From Mesostigma viride (Eukaryota; Streptophyta; Mesostigmatophyceae; Mesostigmatales; Mesostigmataceae): a stretch of 42,500 bases of DNA. A program made the position numbers and the translations under genes. Location of the stretch: NCBI GenBank assembly GCA_009746045.1, contig RPFO01000482.1:1-42500 (forward strand), read 5' to 3'. Below the pieces are notes generated by a model. The model did not search any database. It was not told the origin of the DNA and was given only the letters and a program-made list of their open reading frames with translations. Within the stretch, counting starts at the first letter, position 1. The number at the start of each line of letters is the position of its first letter. Positions 26,170 to 34,957 of the stretch are shown in pieces.

Positions 26170-26427
26170 CCCTCCTGCTAGCTTGCTTGGACTGCCATAC
26201 AGGACAAGAAGAGGCGGCAGACCATTGTCCAGGCCCACACGCCAGCCCCCGGCCTGTGGGCAAGCACCCCCCCCCCGGAGGAAGCTAGGGGTGCTTTACT
26301 GAGTAAGAGTAGTAAGGATCTTGGTAGCCTAGCTAGATTTGATTAGAGTTAGCTTAGCTCGTTTTAGCGGCTCCGCTCACCGGCCCCACCCACCAGCATG
26401 TGGAATACGTGCTACATGCATGGTCTC
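26170..26427 (+). mobile_element. LINE 3' module, copy 2 (diverged)
   Basis: Shares GGACTGCCATACAGGACAAG, CACACGCCAGCCCC and ATACGTGCTACATG with the other modules but is more diverged and has indels. It is cut at its right end by fragment C within GGTCTCTGGAGATTAG. Confidence 0.75.
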
Positions 26428-27402
26428 TGGAGATTAGTGTCAAAACTGAGGCGATGGTGATTGGGGCCTCCAGTACACCACCGCTGCCGCGCCTGCTCGA
26501 CGGGACGGATCGAGGTCCCGTTCCGCGATCGCTTCAAACTGTTGGGGAGCATATGCTAGCTCCCTGACACCGCCGACGATGTGGACATCCGCATCGGCCT
26601 GGCCTGGGCTAGGCTTCGTTCGCTCAACACCTACTGGCGCTCCAAGGGCCTGGGTGAGCACCGCAAGCGCATGCTCTTCAAGGTCATCGTCCTCACGGTG
26701 CTCACGTATCGCGCCGAGGCTTGGACACTCACGGAAACACTGGCAGCTAAGCTAGACGGCACGGTTTACACCTGATATGCTCCGACAGGTCCTGAACGTA
26801 CAGGGTTTTCCAAGCGTAGGTCATTTGAGTCTTTGTATCAGGGTATGCCTCGTATTTCGGACGAGATTAGGCAGCGTAGGATAGCATTTGTAGGACATCT
26901 TGCTCGCACCAGCCAGGTCGACACCGCCCTTGGTCTGGCCGGCCCCCAGCGGCTTGGCCAGCCAGGGCGGCATATTCTGACCTGCATGGCCTGGCCCCAA
27001 GGACATTCCCAAAAGGGTATAGGGAAACATGCCATGAACTACATCCAGATGTTGCTGGACGACCTAGTGGTCCCAGCCCAGTTTGAGAACCGCATCCACT
27101 CGAGATCTCTCCCTTCTTTGGACTGCCATGCAGAACAAGACGCGGTGGCACACGATTGTCAAGGCGCACACGCCAGCCCCTGTGGGCAAGCCACCTCCCC
27201 CCAAGAGGAGGAGGCGTTTTGATGAGTAGTGTAGTTAGGATTTTCTAGACTAGATAGCTTAGAGTTAGGTTAGTTCGATTACGCGGCTTCCCCCACTCCA
27301 CCCATCCATCGAATGGAATATGTGCTACATGATCTCCCTGGGTCAACAGAGGCATGTTATAATTTAATTTAATTTAATTTAATTTAATTTAATTTAATAT
27401 GT
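26428..27402 (+). mobile_element. LINE ORF2 C-terminal fragment C with complete 3' tail
   Basis: Starts inside the palm-thumb region (EISVKTEAMVIGASS), continues through LRSLNTYWRSKGLGEHRKRM and ISDEIRQRRIAFVGHLARTS, and ends with the 3' module and a clean (TTTAA)n tail at 27361-27400. It has frame-breaking 4-nt insertions relative to fragment B at about 26508 (GATCGA), 26555 (CTAGCT) and 26987 (TGCATG). Confidence 0.85.
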
Positions 27403-27405
27403 TCA

Positions 27406-29090
27406 TAATATATAAATCTTAGGTAAGTCTTCTGAAATGAGACTTCTATAAGCAATGCAGGGAAAAGAGACGGACAGGAGCTAGAAACATGAAAGTCCAA
27501 GCCACCGAGCTGACGAAGGTATATGGCGCACAGCTGAAAGTAAAAGTACATACATTAACTACCCAATATAGACAGCTAGGGCGGCAGCCTGCATGCAGCC
27601 CCCAATCGAGCCACTGATCTAGGAAGCGCTTGCATGGGAGGCGAGAAAGTCGATCATGCAGCCGGCCAGCTGGTACGTATAACATAGTGATAAAGTTCAA
27701 GTCACATTTGTGCATATAACGTGATTTATGTGCATCACGCAAGGTGCCAGTACGTAAAAGCGAGCTAAACCCTGAACATACGCGAAAGGAAGTTCTTCTT
27801 TGAATAATTGGCCACTTAGACATGCTGTCCTCCATCCAAGAAGCCAGAAAGCATGCCCAAATTATATCACAAACGAAAGAAACAGGATAGGCCCACCGCA
27901 TCTGCCATCGCCTGCCCTCGGCATGGCGGTTCTTAACGAACGTGGCACAGAAATACGATCGCTAGATGCTAGGCATACATGCCAAGAGAGCATACACTAT
28001 GCTCAGCCATGTAAACCTTATGCCAAGAAATCAGCAAATCTATGTGTAAACACCTTAGAAAGACTGCCCAAGCAGTAGAGCCGAATGCAGGTTGTACACT
28101 TGGCCGCATATCGTACATGCTGTCTGCCAAGCATTCATATCATATCCAGCTTGCTTTGCTTCACACAAGGCAGGGTCGTCTCTCATCTCAAAGGATATAT
28201 CTCAAGGAAAGCGATGGCAACACCTATCTAATGCAATGCCACTTAAGCAGCATGACAAGCGAAAGAACCACTCTCACCTTTCTTTCCAACATGGTCATTG
28301 GTAGGGGGCTGATGCTGGCTTGTTAGCCTCTAGGCACAGGCACAATGCCGTTGCTAGAAGAGCCCTTGTCAGACCAGGCACTAAACAAAAGCGTCTGAGC
28401 ATACTAATGCCGGGAGGATGATGGCAAACAATAATGCCAACACCTTACCAACAAATTGACCTAAGCGCTAGGCCGCCAGCAATTACCTACACAAAGTCGT
28501 AAGAAATCGCCAGGTATCTGACGAGGCAACCGAAAGAAATGGCGAGCTTCCTGCAGGAAACTGCCCCCCCAAAAGGAAAAAGGCCGACGTTAGAGCACCT
28601 GCCTGCGTGGACATATTTGATGCATAAACTGGCCCGCAAGCTCAAACAATAAAAGCCATCATCCATTGCCCAGGCGCCCAAGGAAGGTGCGCCATCCACG
28701 AATCCGTCGAAGGTGACCTGCGCAGGCCTGCGCAGTTTCTTACCGCGAATGCCGGAAATGTAACAAGAACCGGAAAGCCTCGGCACAAAGTCGATAACAC
28801 AGTTAAGTTAGCTTCCTAATCCCTCTTAAGAGCCTACGTTGCCTCACTGTCTCTGCCGTAAACCTGCTTAATTTTATCATCCGCAAGAGAAATTCCATTA
28901 TGGAACCCCGCGCCCGCAGCCGTTTGAGAAACTAGCGATTTTGCAAACCCTGGACTTTTCGCTATGAAATGAGGTCATCGACAATAATATTCTTCAACAT
29001 TTAAGCGTTTTCTGAATGCTTTTCCCATGCCATATCGACTAGGTATACCAGTGCCTGAAGGTTGAGTCACGCCAGTATGGCCACCTCCGC
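27406..29090. other. Intergenic sequence without recognised gene
   Basis: About 1.7 kb of roughly balanced base composition. Reading frames up to about 150 codons exist on the minus strand (27446-27901) but show no motif, no coding-like bias and no splice-consistent context. No repeats or RNA genes are recognised. Confidence 0.4.
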
Positions 29091-29119
29091 TTAATTTTCG
29101 GTCCCGCCAGTTACCGCGA

Positions 29120-29200
29120 TTTTTTCCGCGCGAAAAACTTCGCCGCGCCATGTTTGAGTTGAGTTGGGTTGAGTTTACATATTCCCGCGCCGGTGTATCG
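29120..29200. promoter_or_regulatory. E2F-like sites upstream of the ankyrin gene
   Basis: TTTTTTCCGCGCGAAAAA near 29133 is almost palindromic. Its minus strand contains TTTCGCGC, which fits the E2F consensus TTTSSCGC. A related TTCCCGCGCC lies near 29181. The sites are about 330-400 bp upstream of the start codon of the ankyrin gene. Function is inferred from the motif only. Confidence 0.4.
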
Positions 29201-29532
29201 ACAGGGTAATTCCTGCGTCATTTTTACGCCCAGTTCCAACACCAAGAACCCTGTAGCTTCCCGACAATTTCTTTCCCAGCAACGCGAAGGAAGAGACCAA
29301 GTGACGACGATAAATCAAAGCGATTCGTGAATCGTATCGGCGATCACTTTCGGAGGCCACTTCGCTAATATACGGAATCGCTGTGTTTATTGCGTGCACG
29401 TGTGCTTTTTTTTGAGTGTACAGGAATACAATTTTTTTGAGTGTATGTCTAAGGCATCTACGCTGATAAGAAGTGAGATTGCCAGCGAGATGACTTTTTA
29501 ACCGTGTCATCGGTTGTAGCCTCTTAGAAAAC

Positions 29533-30735
29533 ATGCATTTTTCGTGTAAGGCCGATGGCACGTACGAGCTCCCGGAAAGCAACTACAATGACTGGGAGCG
29601 CCTCTCCAGGGGCGCTGACGGAAGCGAAGTAGACGGTTATGACGATTCAGACGACAGCGAGCCGTGCGAGGGCGAAGCGATCGTCCGCGGCGACAAGACG
29701 TTCACCTTTTACGAGGGTGAAGGCGAGTCATACTCCTCCATCACGCACTGGTACATGAGCGTGCGCCAAGGGGAGCAGCGCATCGCCGTCATGGAAGGAA
29801 CGCTGGTGCTCAGAGGCCCCGGGTCGAACTTTTTCGCCGCCTGCGACAGCGTCTCCCAGGAGCTGCAGGAGGTCTGCGTTACGTGCTGTGGCCCCGACGG
29901 CAAGTTGCGGGGATCGCTGGTGAAGCAGATCAGGAACCGGCAGCGCGTCGCGGAGGCGGGCCGGGGCGGCTTCCTGCACATCGACGAGGTGCACGTGGTG
30001 CCGGAAATGCGGGGGCGGGACGTCACGCTTGAAATGCTCCGAGTCCTTTTTGACCATCTCGACGGTCGCTGGAGCCTGGCGGTGTTGGCGCCAGCGCCGT
30101 GGGGCCCGGACGACCGCGGCTTTCGTCGTGTCGACCCGCAGGTCGATCTCAAAGTCCAAAAACTCGCTCGCATGTTCTCGCGCATCGGTTTCCAGCAGGT
30201 CGGCAAGTCGCCGTACTTTTTCCTGGAGAGCTGCCAGGTGCCCCCTGCCAATCTGTCCAAAGCGGCCGTCACATCGACGCGCCCTTTCCACTCCGAGCTC
30301 GAGCCCGCGCGCGCGGAGCCGACCGAGCTGGAGCTCAAGTTTATTGATAACCTGAATGACATGGACGAGCTGATCCGTTTGAAAGAGGCCGGCGTCGACC
30401 CCAACGCGTGCCACGCGCTGCATTACGCGGTGGCAAACAAGCACGACAGCGCGACCATCCTCGCCCTTCTCCAGCTTGGTGCCCGGATCAACCAACCAGA
30501 TCCTCAGTCACTGACGCCGCTGCACATTGCCGCGGGGACGTCGGCGTCGCCAGAAACGATCCGCTTGCTTCTCTCACAGGGCGCGGACAAGACAGCAAAG
30601 GACAGCGAGGGGAGGACACCGTTTGGTTGTTTCAAGGCAGCCAAGCAGAGCACCAAGGATTTCATGGTGACTTTTGGAATTCGGCCCAAGGGCAAGTCTT
30701 GCGAAGATGAATTGATGGCTCAGCTGCTGAAATGA
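29533..30735 (+). CDS. GNAT-like plus ankyrin-repeat protein, single exon
   Basis: A 400-residue uninterrupted frame with GC-rich coding-like codon use. Residues 1-75 are acidic (DGYDDSDDSEPCEGEA). Residues about 75-232 look like a GNAT acetyltransferase fold: LHIDEVHVVPEMRGRDVTLE at 148-167 resembles strand 4 and the acetyl-CoA loop, and FSRIGFQQVGKSPYFFLE the final strands. The acetyl-CoA loop (MRGRDV) is a degenerate form of the (Q/R)xxGx(G/A) motif, so catalytic activity is uncertain. Residues 290-365 form ankyrin repeats (LTPLHIAAGTSASPETIRLL). A minus-strand overlapping frame is a shadow. I do not recognise a named family. The substrate is unknown. Confidence 0.8.
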   Translation: MHFSCKADGTYELPESNYNDWERLSRGADGSEVDGYDDSDDSEPCEGEAIVRGDKTFTFYEGEGESYSSITHWYMSVRQGEQRIAVMEGTLVLRGPGSNFFAACDSVSQELQEVCVTCCGPDGKLRGSLVKQIRNRQRVAEAGRGGFLHIDEVHVVPEMRGRDVTLEMLRVLFDHLDGRWSLAVLAPAPWGPDDRGFRRVDPQVDLKVQKLARMFSRIGFQQVGKSPYFFLESCQVPPANLSKAAVTSTRPFHSELEPARAEPTELELKFIDNLNDMDELIRLKEAGVDPNACHALHYAVANKHDSATILALLQLGARINQPDPQSLTPLHIAAGTSASPETIRLLLSQGADKTAKDSEGRTPFGCFKAAKQSTKDFMVTFGIRPKGKSCEDELMAQLLK

Positions 30736-30832
30736 AGTCGTTGCATGCAGTGGCTCAGAATGCAGGTATTCAACCGCAATCTCGTGATGCATCGGTTCAA
30801 ACATATGCATGCATGAACATCTCTGCCATTAA

Positions 30833-30975
30833 ATAAAATTAAAATAAAATTGTAACATGACTTCGTGGGGAGATCATGTAGCACGTATTCCCTTGCTTGA
30901 TGGATGGAGGTGAGCGAACTCAGCGAAGCCGCGAAACCTAACTAAGCTAACTCTAAGCTAATCTAGATAGGTAAT
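30833..30975 (-). mobile_element. LINE 3' tail, inverted
   Basis: The reverse complement of the LINE 3' UTR and tail: TAACATGACTTCGTGGGGAG, GATCATGTAGCACGTATTCC and CTAACTAAGCTAACTCTAAG. It follows the ankyrin gene stop by about 100 bp and could supply its polyadenylation region. Confidence 0.75.
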
Positions 30976-31784
30976 CTCTGCCACGACCAGATCAATCATG
31001 GATATCGATATTCGGAGACTGCATGAATTAGCAAAATACGCCGCATATGGCAATTTGTATATGTATACAAATTGGGTAATGAGCTGGCAGTTTGTACGTA
31101 TAGCAAGTAATATCCAACTGGCCACACCGGATACCCCTTAGAAATATGTCATTCGTGTTGTGTTGTTCATTTAAATTACAGCATGGCGCCGGCATGCATG
31201 ACACATGTGTGGCATTGCGGCGCAATGATCGATCGTAAGCCGCCAGGTGGTGTAAAAACATTTTACCCCTGGGTGCCTCATGACCTCACGTACATCCACT
31301 TAAAACAACCCAAAATTAAATATTCAAGAAAGATAAATTAACTTTTGTATGAAATAAGGTTAATAAGCTAGGTGCAGCATGCATCTGAAACACTTGGCGA
31401 GAGACCGGACTACTATCATAGAGCTAGCTCAAAAATCAAGTTGAATTTTAATTTGAGTAGCGCAATCGACAGATATCTCGACCGCAAGAGGATCCTGGAT
31501 CACACCTTAGATTCCGGAAAGTCCGTTTTAATTCAGTTTAGCGATATAGTAAGCCTACATCAAGGAGACTGCATGTACAAGACAGGTGAAAATGGCTGTA
31601 AGCTGATACTTGGCATCAAATGGGCCAAAGCTAAGACATACCAAGTAGCTCAGTTGTTGGGGGGTCCAAACAAAAGTTATAGTAGTGCTATCGATAGATC
31701 TTGATGAGGGCACTCAGAATCTGCATGTCACGTCCCGGGAATTCTTGATATTCGAGCAGCACGGACCGTAATATGTTACTCACA
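30976..31784. other. AT-rich stretch without a confirmed gene
   Basis: A 110-codon plus-strand frame (31372-31704) is AT-rich and has no recognisable motif. Its start overlaps a short inverted repeat shared with 34283-34313, so I do not call it a gene. Confidence 0.35.
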
Positions 31785-34235
31785 TGCGCAAACCCTGCCG
31801 GTCATGCCCCGGCCGTCGCCGCCCCGGCCCGCTCTATCGCCAGGACCCCAAGGTCTTGGCCGCCCGGCACCGCCTCAAGCGTAACCGGGACCCGCTGCAT
31901 GCAGAAACCGGTGCTCAAGGCCGCCCTCGTGGAGGCCTACGAGCACGCTCAGGACGCAGAGGCGGCCCAGCTAGCACTTGCATCGCAGATGCCGAGGCCG
32001 GCCTGCCATATGAGCTCGCAACCAGGGCAAGGACATGTGGTACCACCTCGACCGGCTCGGCGGCCGGCGGCAGCGCACCCCGGTGGAGCACACGGCGCCG
32101 GTCAGCCTTGACCGCTGGTTGCCCCACAATGTTTCCGGCTTGACAGGTGGGGCTCGCGCCCCCCCCCCCGCCGCTTCATGCACGTACCCCGAGACGGCCG
32201 CCCGTCTCAGTGTTGCAGGACCCCCGGCCCCCGCCGCCGGCGCCCCCCTCCTCGGCCGCGGACTACCAAGTCCCCGCCTTGCAGGAGGGCTGCCTTGCCA
32301 CCAACGACGTCGTGCACTCCTTCGTGAACTTTGAAGGAATTGGACGGCCGCGCCCTAATTGCTCGCCTGCGGACGACGCGGCGGTCGGTGCCGACCACCT
32401 TTCTGCTGAGCTGCTGAAGACCCCTGACCCGGCGGTGAGGGATCTTCTGCTGGCGTTATGAGCAACCGTGTTCTGCTCTCTGAGGAGCCTCCGCCTGCTG
32501 AGTGGCAGACGCGGGCATCAGCGTCATGCTGTACAAGAAGGGCTCTGCAGCTGACCCCGGTAAATATCGGGGTGTCTGCCTCCAGAGCGCCGCGCTGAAT
32601 GAAGGTCTTCATGCGCATGATGCTGCACAGGCTCGGGGACCCCGCCGCGCTGGACCCACACCTGGGTGAGGGCTCAGATGGTTTTTCGCCGTGGTCGTAA
32701 CACTGTCATGGCTATATTTGTCGCGCGCCGGTTGATGGAGAATGTGCGTCGCCTTCGCCCTGATGGTTTGCCGCTGGTCTTCTGTTTTGTTGACTATATC
32801 AAGGCCTTTGACTCAAGCTAGGACCGGGTCCTCTGGGAGGATCTTTGGGCCATCCTAGCGGCTCTGTGATCGGGTACCACCAGCGTTTATTGCTGCCATT
32901 CGTCGACTGTATGAGGGCTCACAGCTAGGCAGTAGTGCGTCCGGACTGCGGAAGGCACCACCCCACCATTCCCCCTTCACCACGGAGTGTGGCAAGGTTG
33001 TGTCCGGCCTGCCCCCATACCTGTTCATTATTGTCGTGGATAACCACGTGCTTTAAGTACTGCTCATAAGGGGTTCGAGCCCGGCTTAATTGGACATCCT
33101 TAACAAGCGTGAGCACGGCGGCCTGGGTTGGCACTGGCTATGTACCGCCTGGCCGACCTTATTTATGCGGACGACACCACCCTCATCGCGCGCCTCGAGC
33201 ACATTCAGACCTTGCTGGACTGTCTGGGCTTGGAGGCGAGGGCGGTGGGGTTGGAGATTAGTGTCAAAACTGAGGCGATGGTGATTGGGGCCTCCAGTCG
33301 CCCACCGCTGCCGCGCCTGCTCGACGGGACGGAGGTCCTGGCCGTTAATTCCGTGACCGCTTCAATCAAACTGCTGGGGAGCATGCTCCCTGACACCGCC
33401 GACAATGTGGACATCCGCATTGGCCTGGCCTGGGCCCGGCTCCGTTCGCTCAACACCTACTGGCACTCTAAGGGCCTGGGCGAGCACCGCAAGCGCATGC
33501 TCTTCAAGGTCCTCGTCCTCACGGTGCTAACGTATGGCGCCTCGAGGGACGAGGTCATGGACACTCACGGACACACTGGCAGCTAAGCTCGATCGACTGC
33601 ACGGTTTACAGGACATTGCTCCGACAGGTCCTGAATTAATGTAGGGTTTTCCAAGCGTAGGTCATGAGAGTCTTTGTACCAGGGTATTCCTCGTATTTCG
33701 GACGAGATTTGGCAGCGTAGGATAGCATTTGTAGGACACGTCTTGCTCGCACCAGCCACCTGGTCAAGACCGCCCTTGGTCTGGCCGGCCCCCAGCGGCT
33801 TGGCCAACCAGGGCGGCATATTAATTGACCATGGCCTGGCCCCAAGGACATTCCCAGGAAGCTAGGTAAACCTGCCATGAACTACATGCACCCAGATGTA
33901 CATGTTGCATGCATGCTGGCCGACCTAGTGGTCCCAGCTCAGTTTGATCGAACACCGCATCAACTCCCTATCCCTTCTTTGGACTGCCATGCAGAACAAG
34001 AAGCAGCGGCATAAGATTGTCCAGGCTCACACGCCAGCCCCTGCATGTGGGCAAGCCACCCCCCCCCAAGAGGAAGGGGCGTTTTGCTGAGTAGTGTAGT
34101 TAGGATTTTATAGACTAGAAAGTTTAGAGTTAGAACCTAAGTTCGATTACGCGGCTTCCTCCACCTCCACCCCCCATCAAGGAATATGTGCTACATGATC
34201 TCCCCACGGAGGCATGTTATAATTGAATTTAATGC
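31785..34235 (+). mobile_element. LINE copy D, longest in the window, decayed
   Basis: About 2.45 kb of ORF2 in several frames. In order: a linker region (KAALVEAYEHAQDAEAAQLA, MWYHLDRLGGRRQRTPVEHT), ADHLSAELLK, VMLYKKGSAADPGKYRGVCL, GRNTVMAIFVARRLMENVRR, FCFVDYIKAFDS (reverse-transcriptase motif, 32780-32815), LIYADDTTLIA (catalytic YADD, 33158-33190), then the C-terminus shared with copies A-C and the 3' module from 33965. Stops and frameshifts make it non-functional. The endonuclease region is absent. Confidence 0.85.
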
Positions 34236-34630
34236 GCAACCCAAAAAAATAATGAATTCGCCAAAATGTGCTTTTTTCTGCCATAGTCCGGTCTCTCGCC
34301 AACTGTTTCATGTGAAGATATCCGTGGTCCCCCAACAGGGACATGCATGAGACTAATTAATTCATTCATTAATTAATGTGTGCACAGGTATGCATGCTCC
34401 GCATCCCTTAGTCATGTCCCATTGGGCATAGACTCTCAGGGACGTCGAAATTTATATAGATACGTCGGGGGTGTATGTGAGCTAGAGCTCTTCTCTCAGT
34501 AAAGGTCAAACACAAATGCGTGACTCCGACACATACATTGATTACTTACTAAGAACGTGACTGCGTCATGCAAGGGTACCAATAAAGCATGCATGTATCC
34601 AGGAGACATGTATACCTTTAATTGCATTAA
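34236..34630. other. AT-rich spacer with palindromic tetranucleotide runs
   Basis: Contains TTAATTCATTCATTAATTAA near 34357 and GCATGCATGTATCC near 34590. It also holds the reverse complement (34283-34313) of the sequence at 31383-31413 (GAGAGACCGGACTA core). No gene seen. Confidence 0.45.
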
Positions 34631-34747
34631 GCCCATTAAAATTAACTTATAACATGACTCCGTGGGGAGATCATGTAGCACGTACTCCCTTGCTTGATGG
34701 ATGGAGGTGGGCGAAGCTGCGAAACCTAACTAAGCTAATGCTAACCC
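34631..34747 (-). mobile_element. LINE 3' tail, inverted, second copy
   Basis: Again the reverse complement of the LINE 3' end: TAACATGACTCCGTGGGGAG, GATCATGTAGCACGTACTCC and CTAACTAAGCTAATGCTAA. Together with 30833-30975 it brackets copy D. Confidence 0.75.
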
Positions 34748-34957
34748 CTATACGCACTGCGAAAGAGTCCAGGCGGGCGGCGCCCAAGCTAGTCGAATCT
34801 TTCACTGCGGGCGCAAGGCCATACGCGCATACGCACATGTACATGCTAGAGGGGACCCTATCTCGATCTGTGTGCATCCATCATGGTGCAGCAAGAAAGG
34901 TTCCAGTCGGCGATGATACAACACAAGCATCTGCCAGATCCGCTGGTCCATCCGCTG

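Larger units (their letters stand above)
22640..27405 (+). mobile_element. Nested LINE (non-LTR retrotransposon) fragment cluster
   Basis: This block consists of at least five pieces of one LINE family in the same orientation: two ORF2 C-terminal fragments (22655-23015 and 23027-23890), an ORF1 unit (24036-25465), two copies of the 3' module (25884-26155, 26170-26427) and a further ORF2 end with 3' tail (26428-27402). 3' ends carry AATTT- or AATTC-type microsatellites. No piece is intact. The pieces abut with sharp junctions, suggesting repeated insertion into, or recombination between, related copies. Confidence 0.85.

Noticed and set aside
27446-27901. 151-codon minus-strand frame
   Set aside because: Cys/Phe/Trp-rich composition with no conserved pattern; looks like chance.
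29709-30495. 231- and 255-codon minus-strand frames
   Set aside because: Antisense shadows of the GNAT-ankyrin gene caused by GC-rich codon use.
31372-31704. 110-codon plus-strand frame
   Set aside because: No recognisable motif, AT-rich, overlaps an inverted repeat linked to LINE copy D; not distinguishable from chance.
33068-33090. tRNA T-loop-like GGGGTTCGAGCCCGGC
   Set aside because: It is part of LINE ORF2 (also present at 23045) and has no matching acceptor or anticodon arms.
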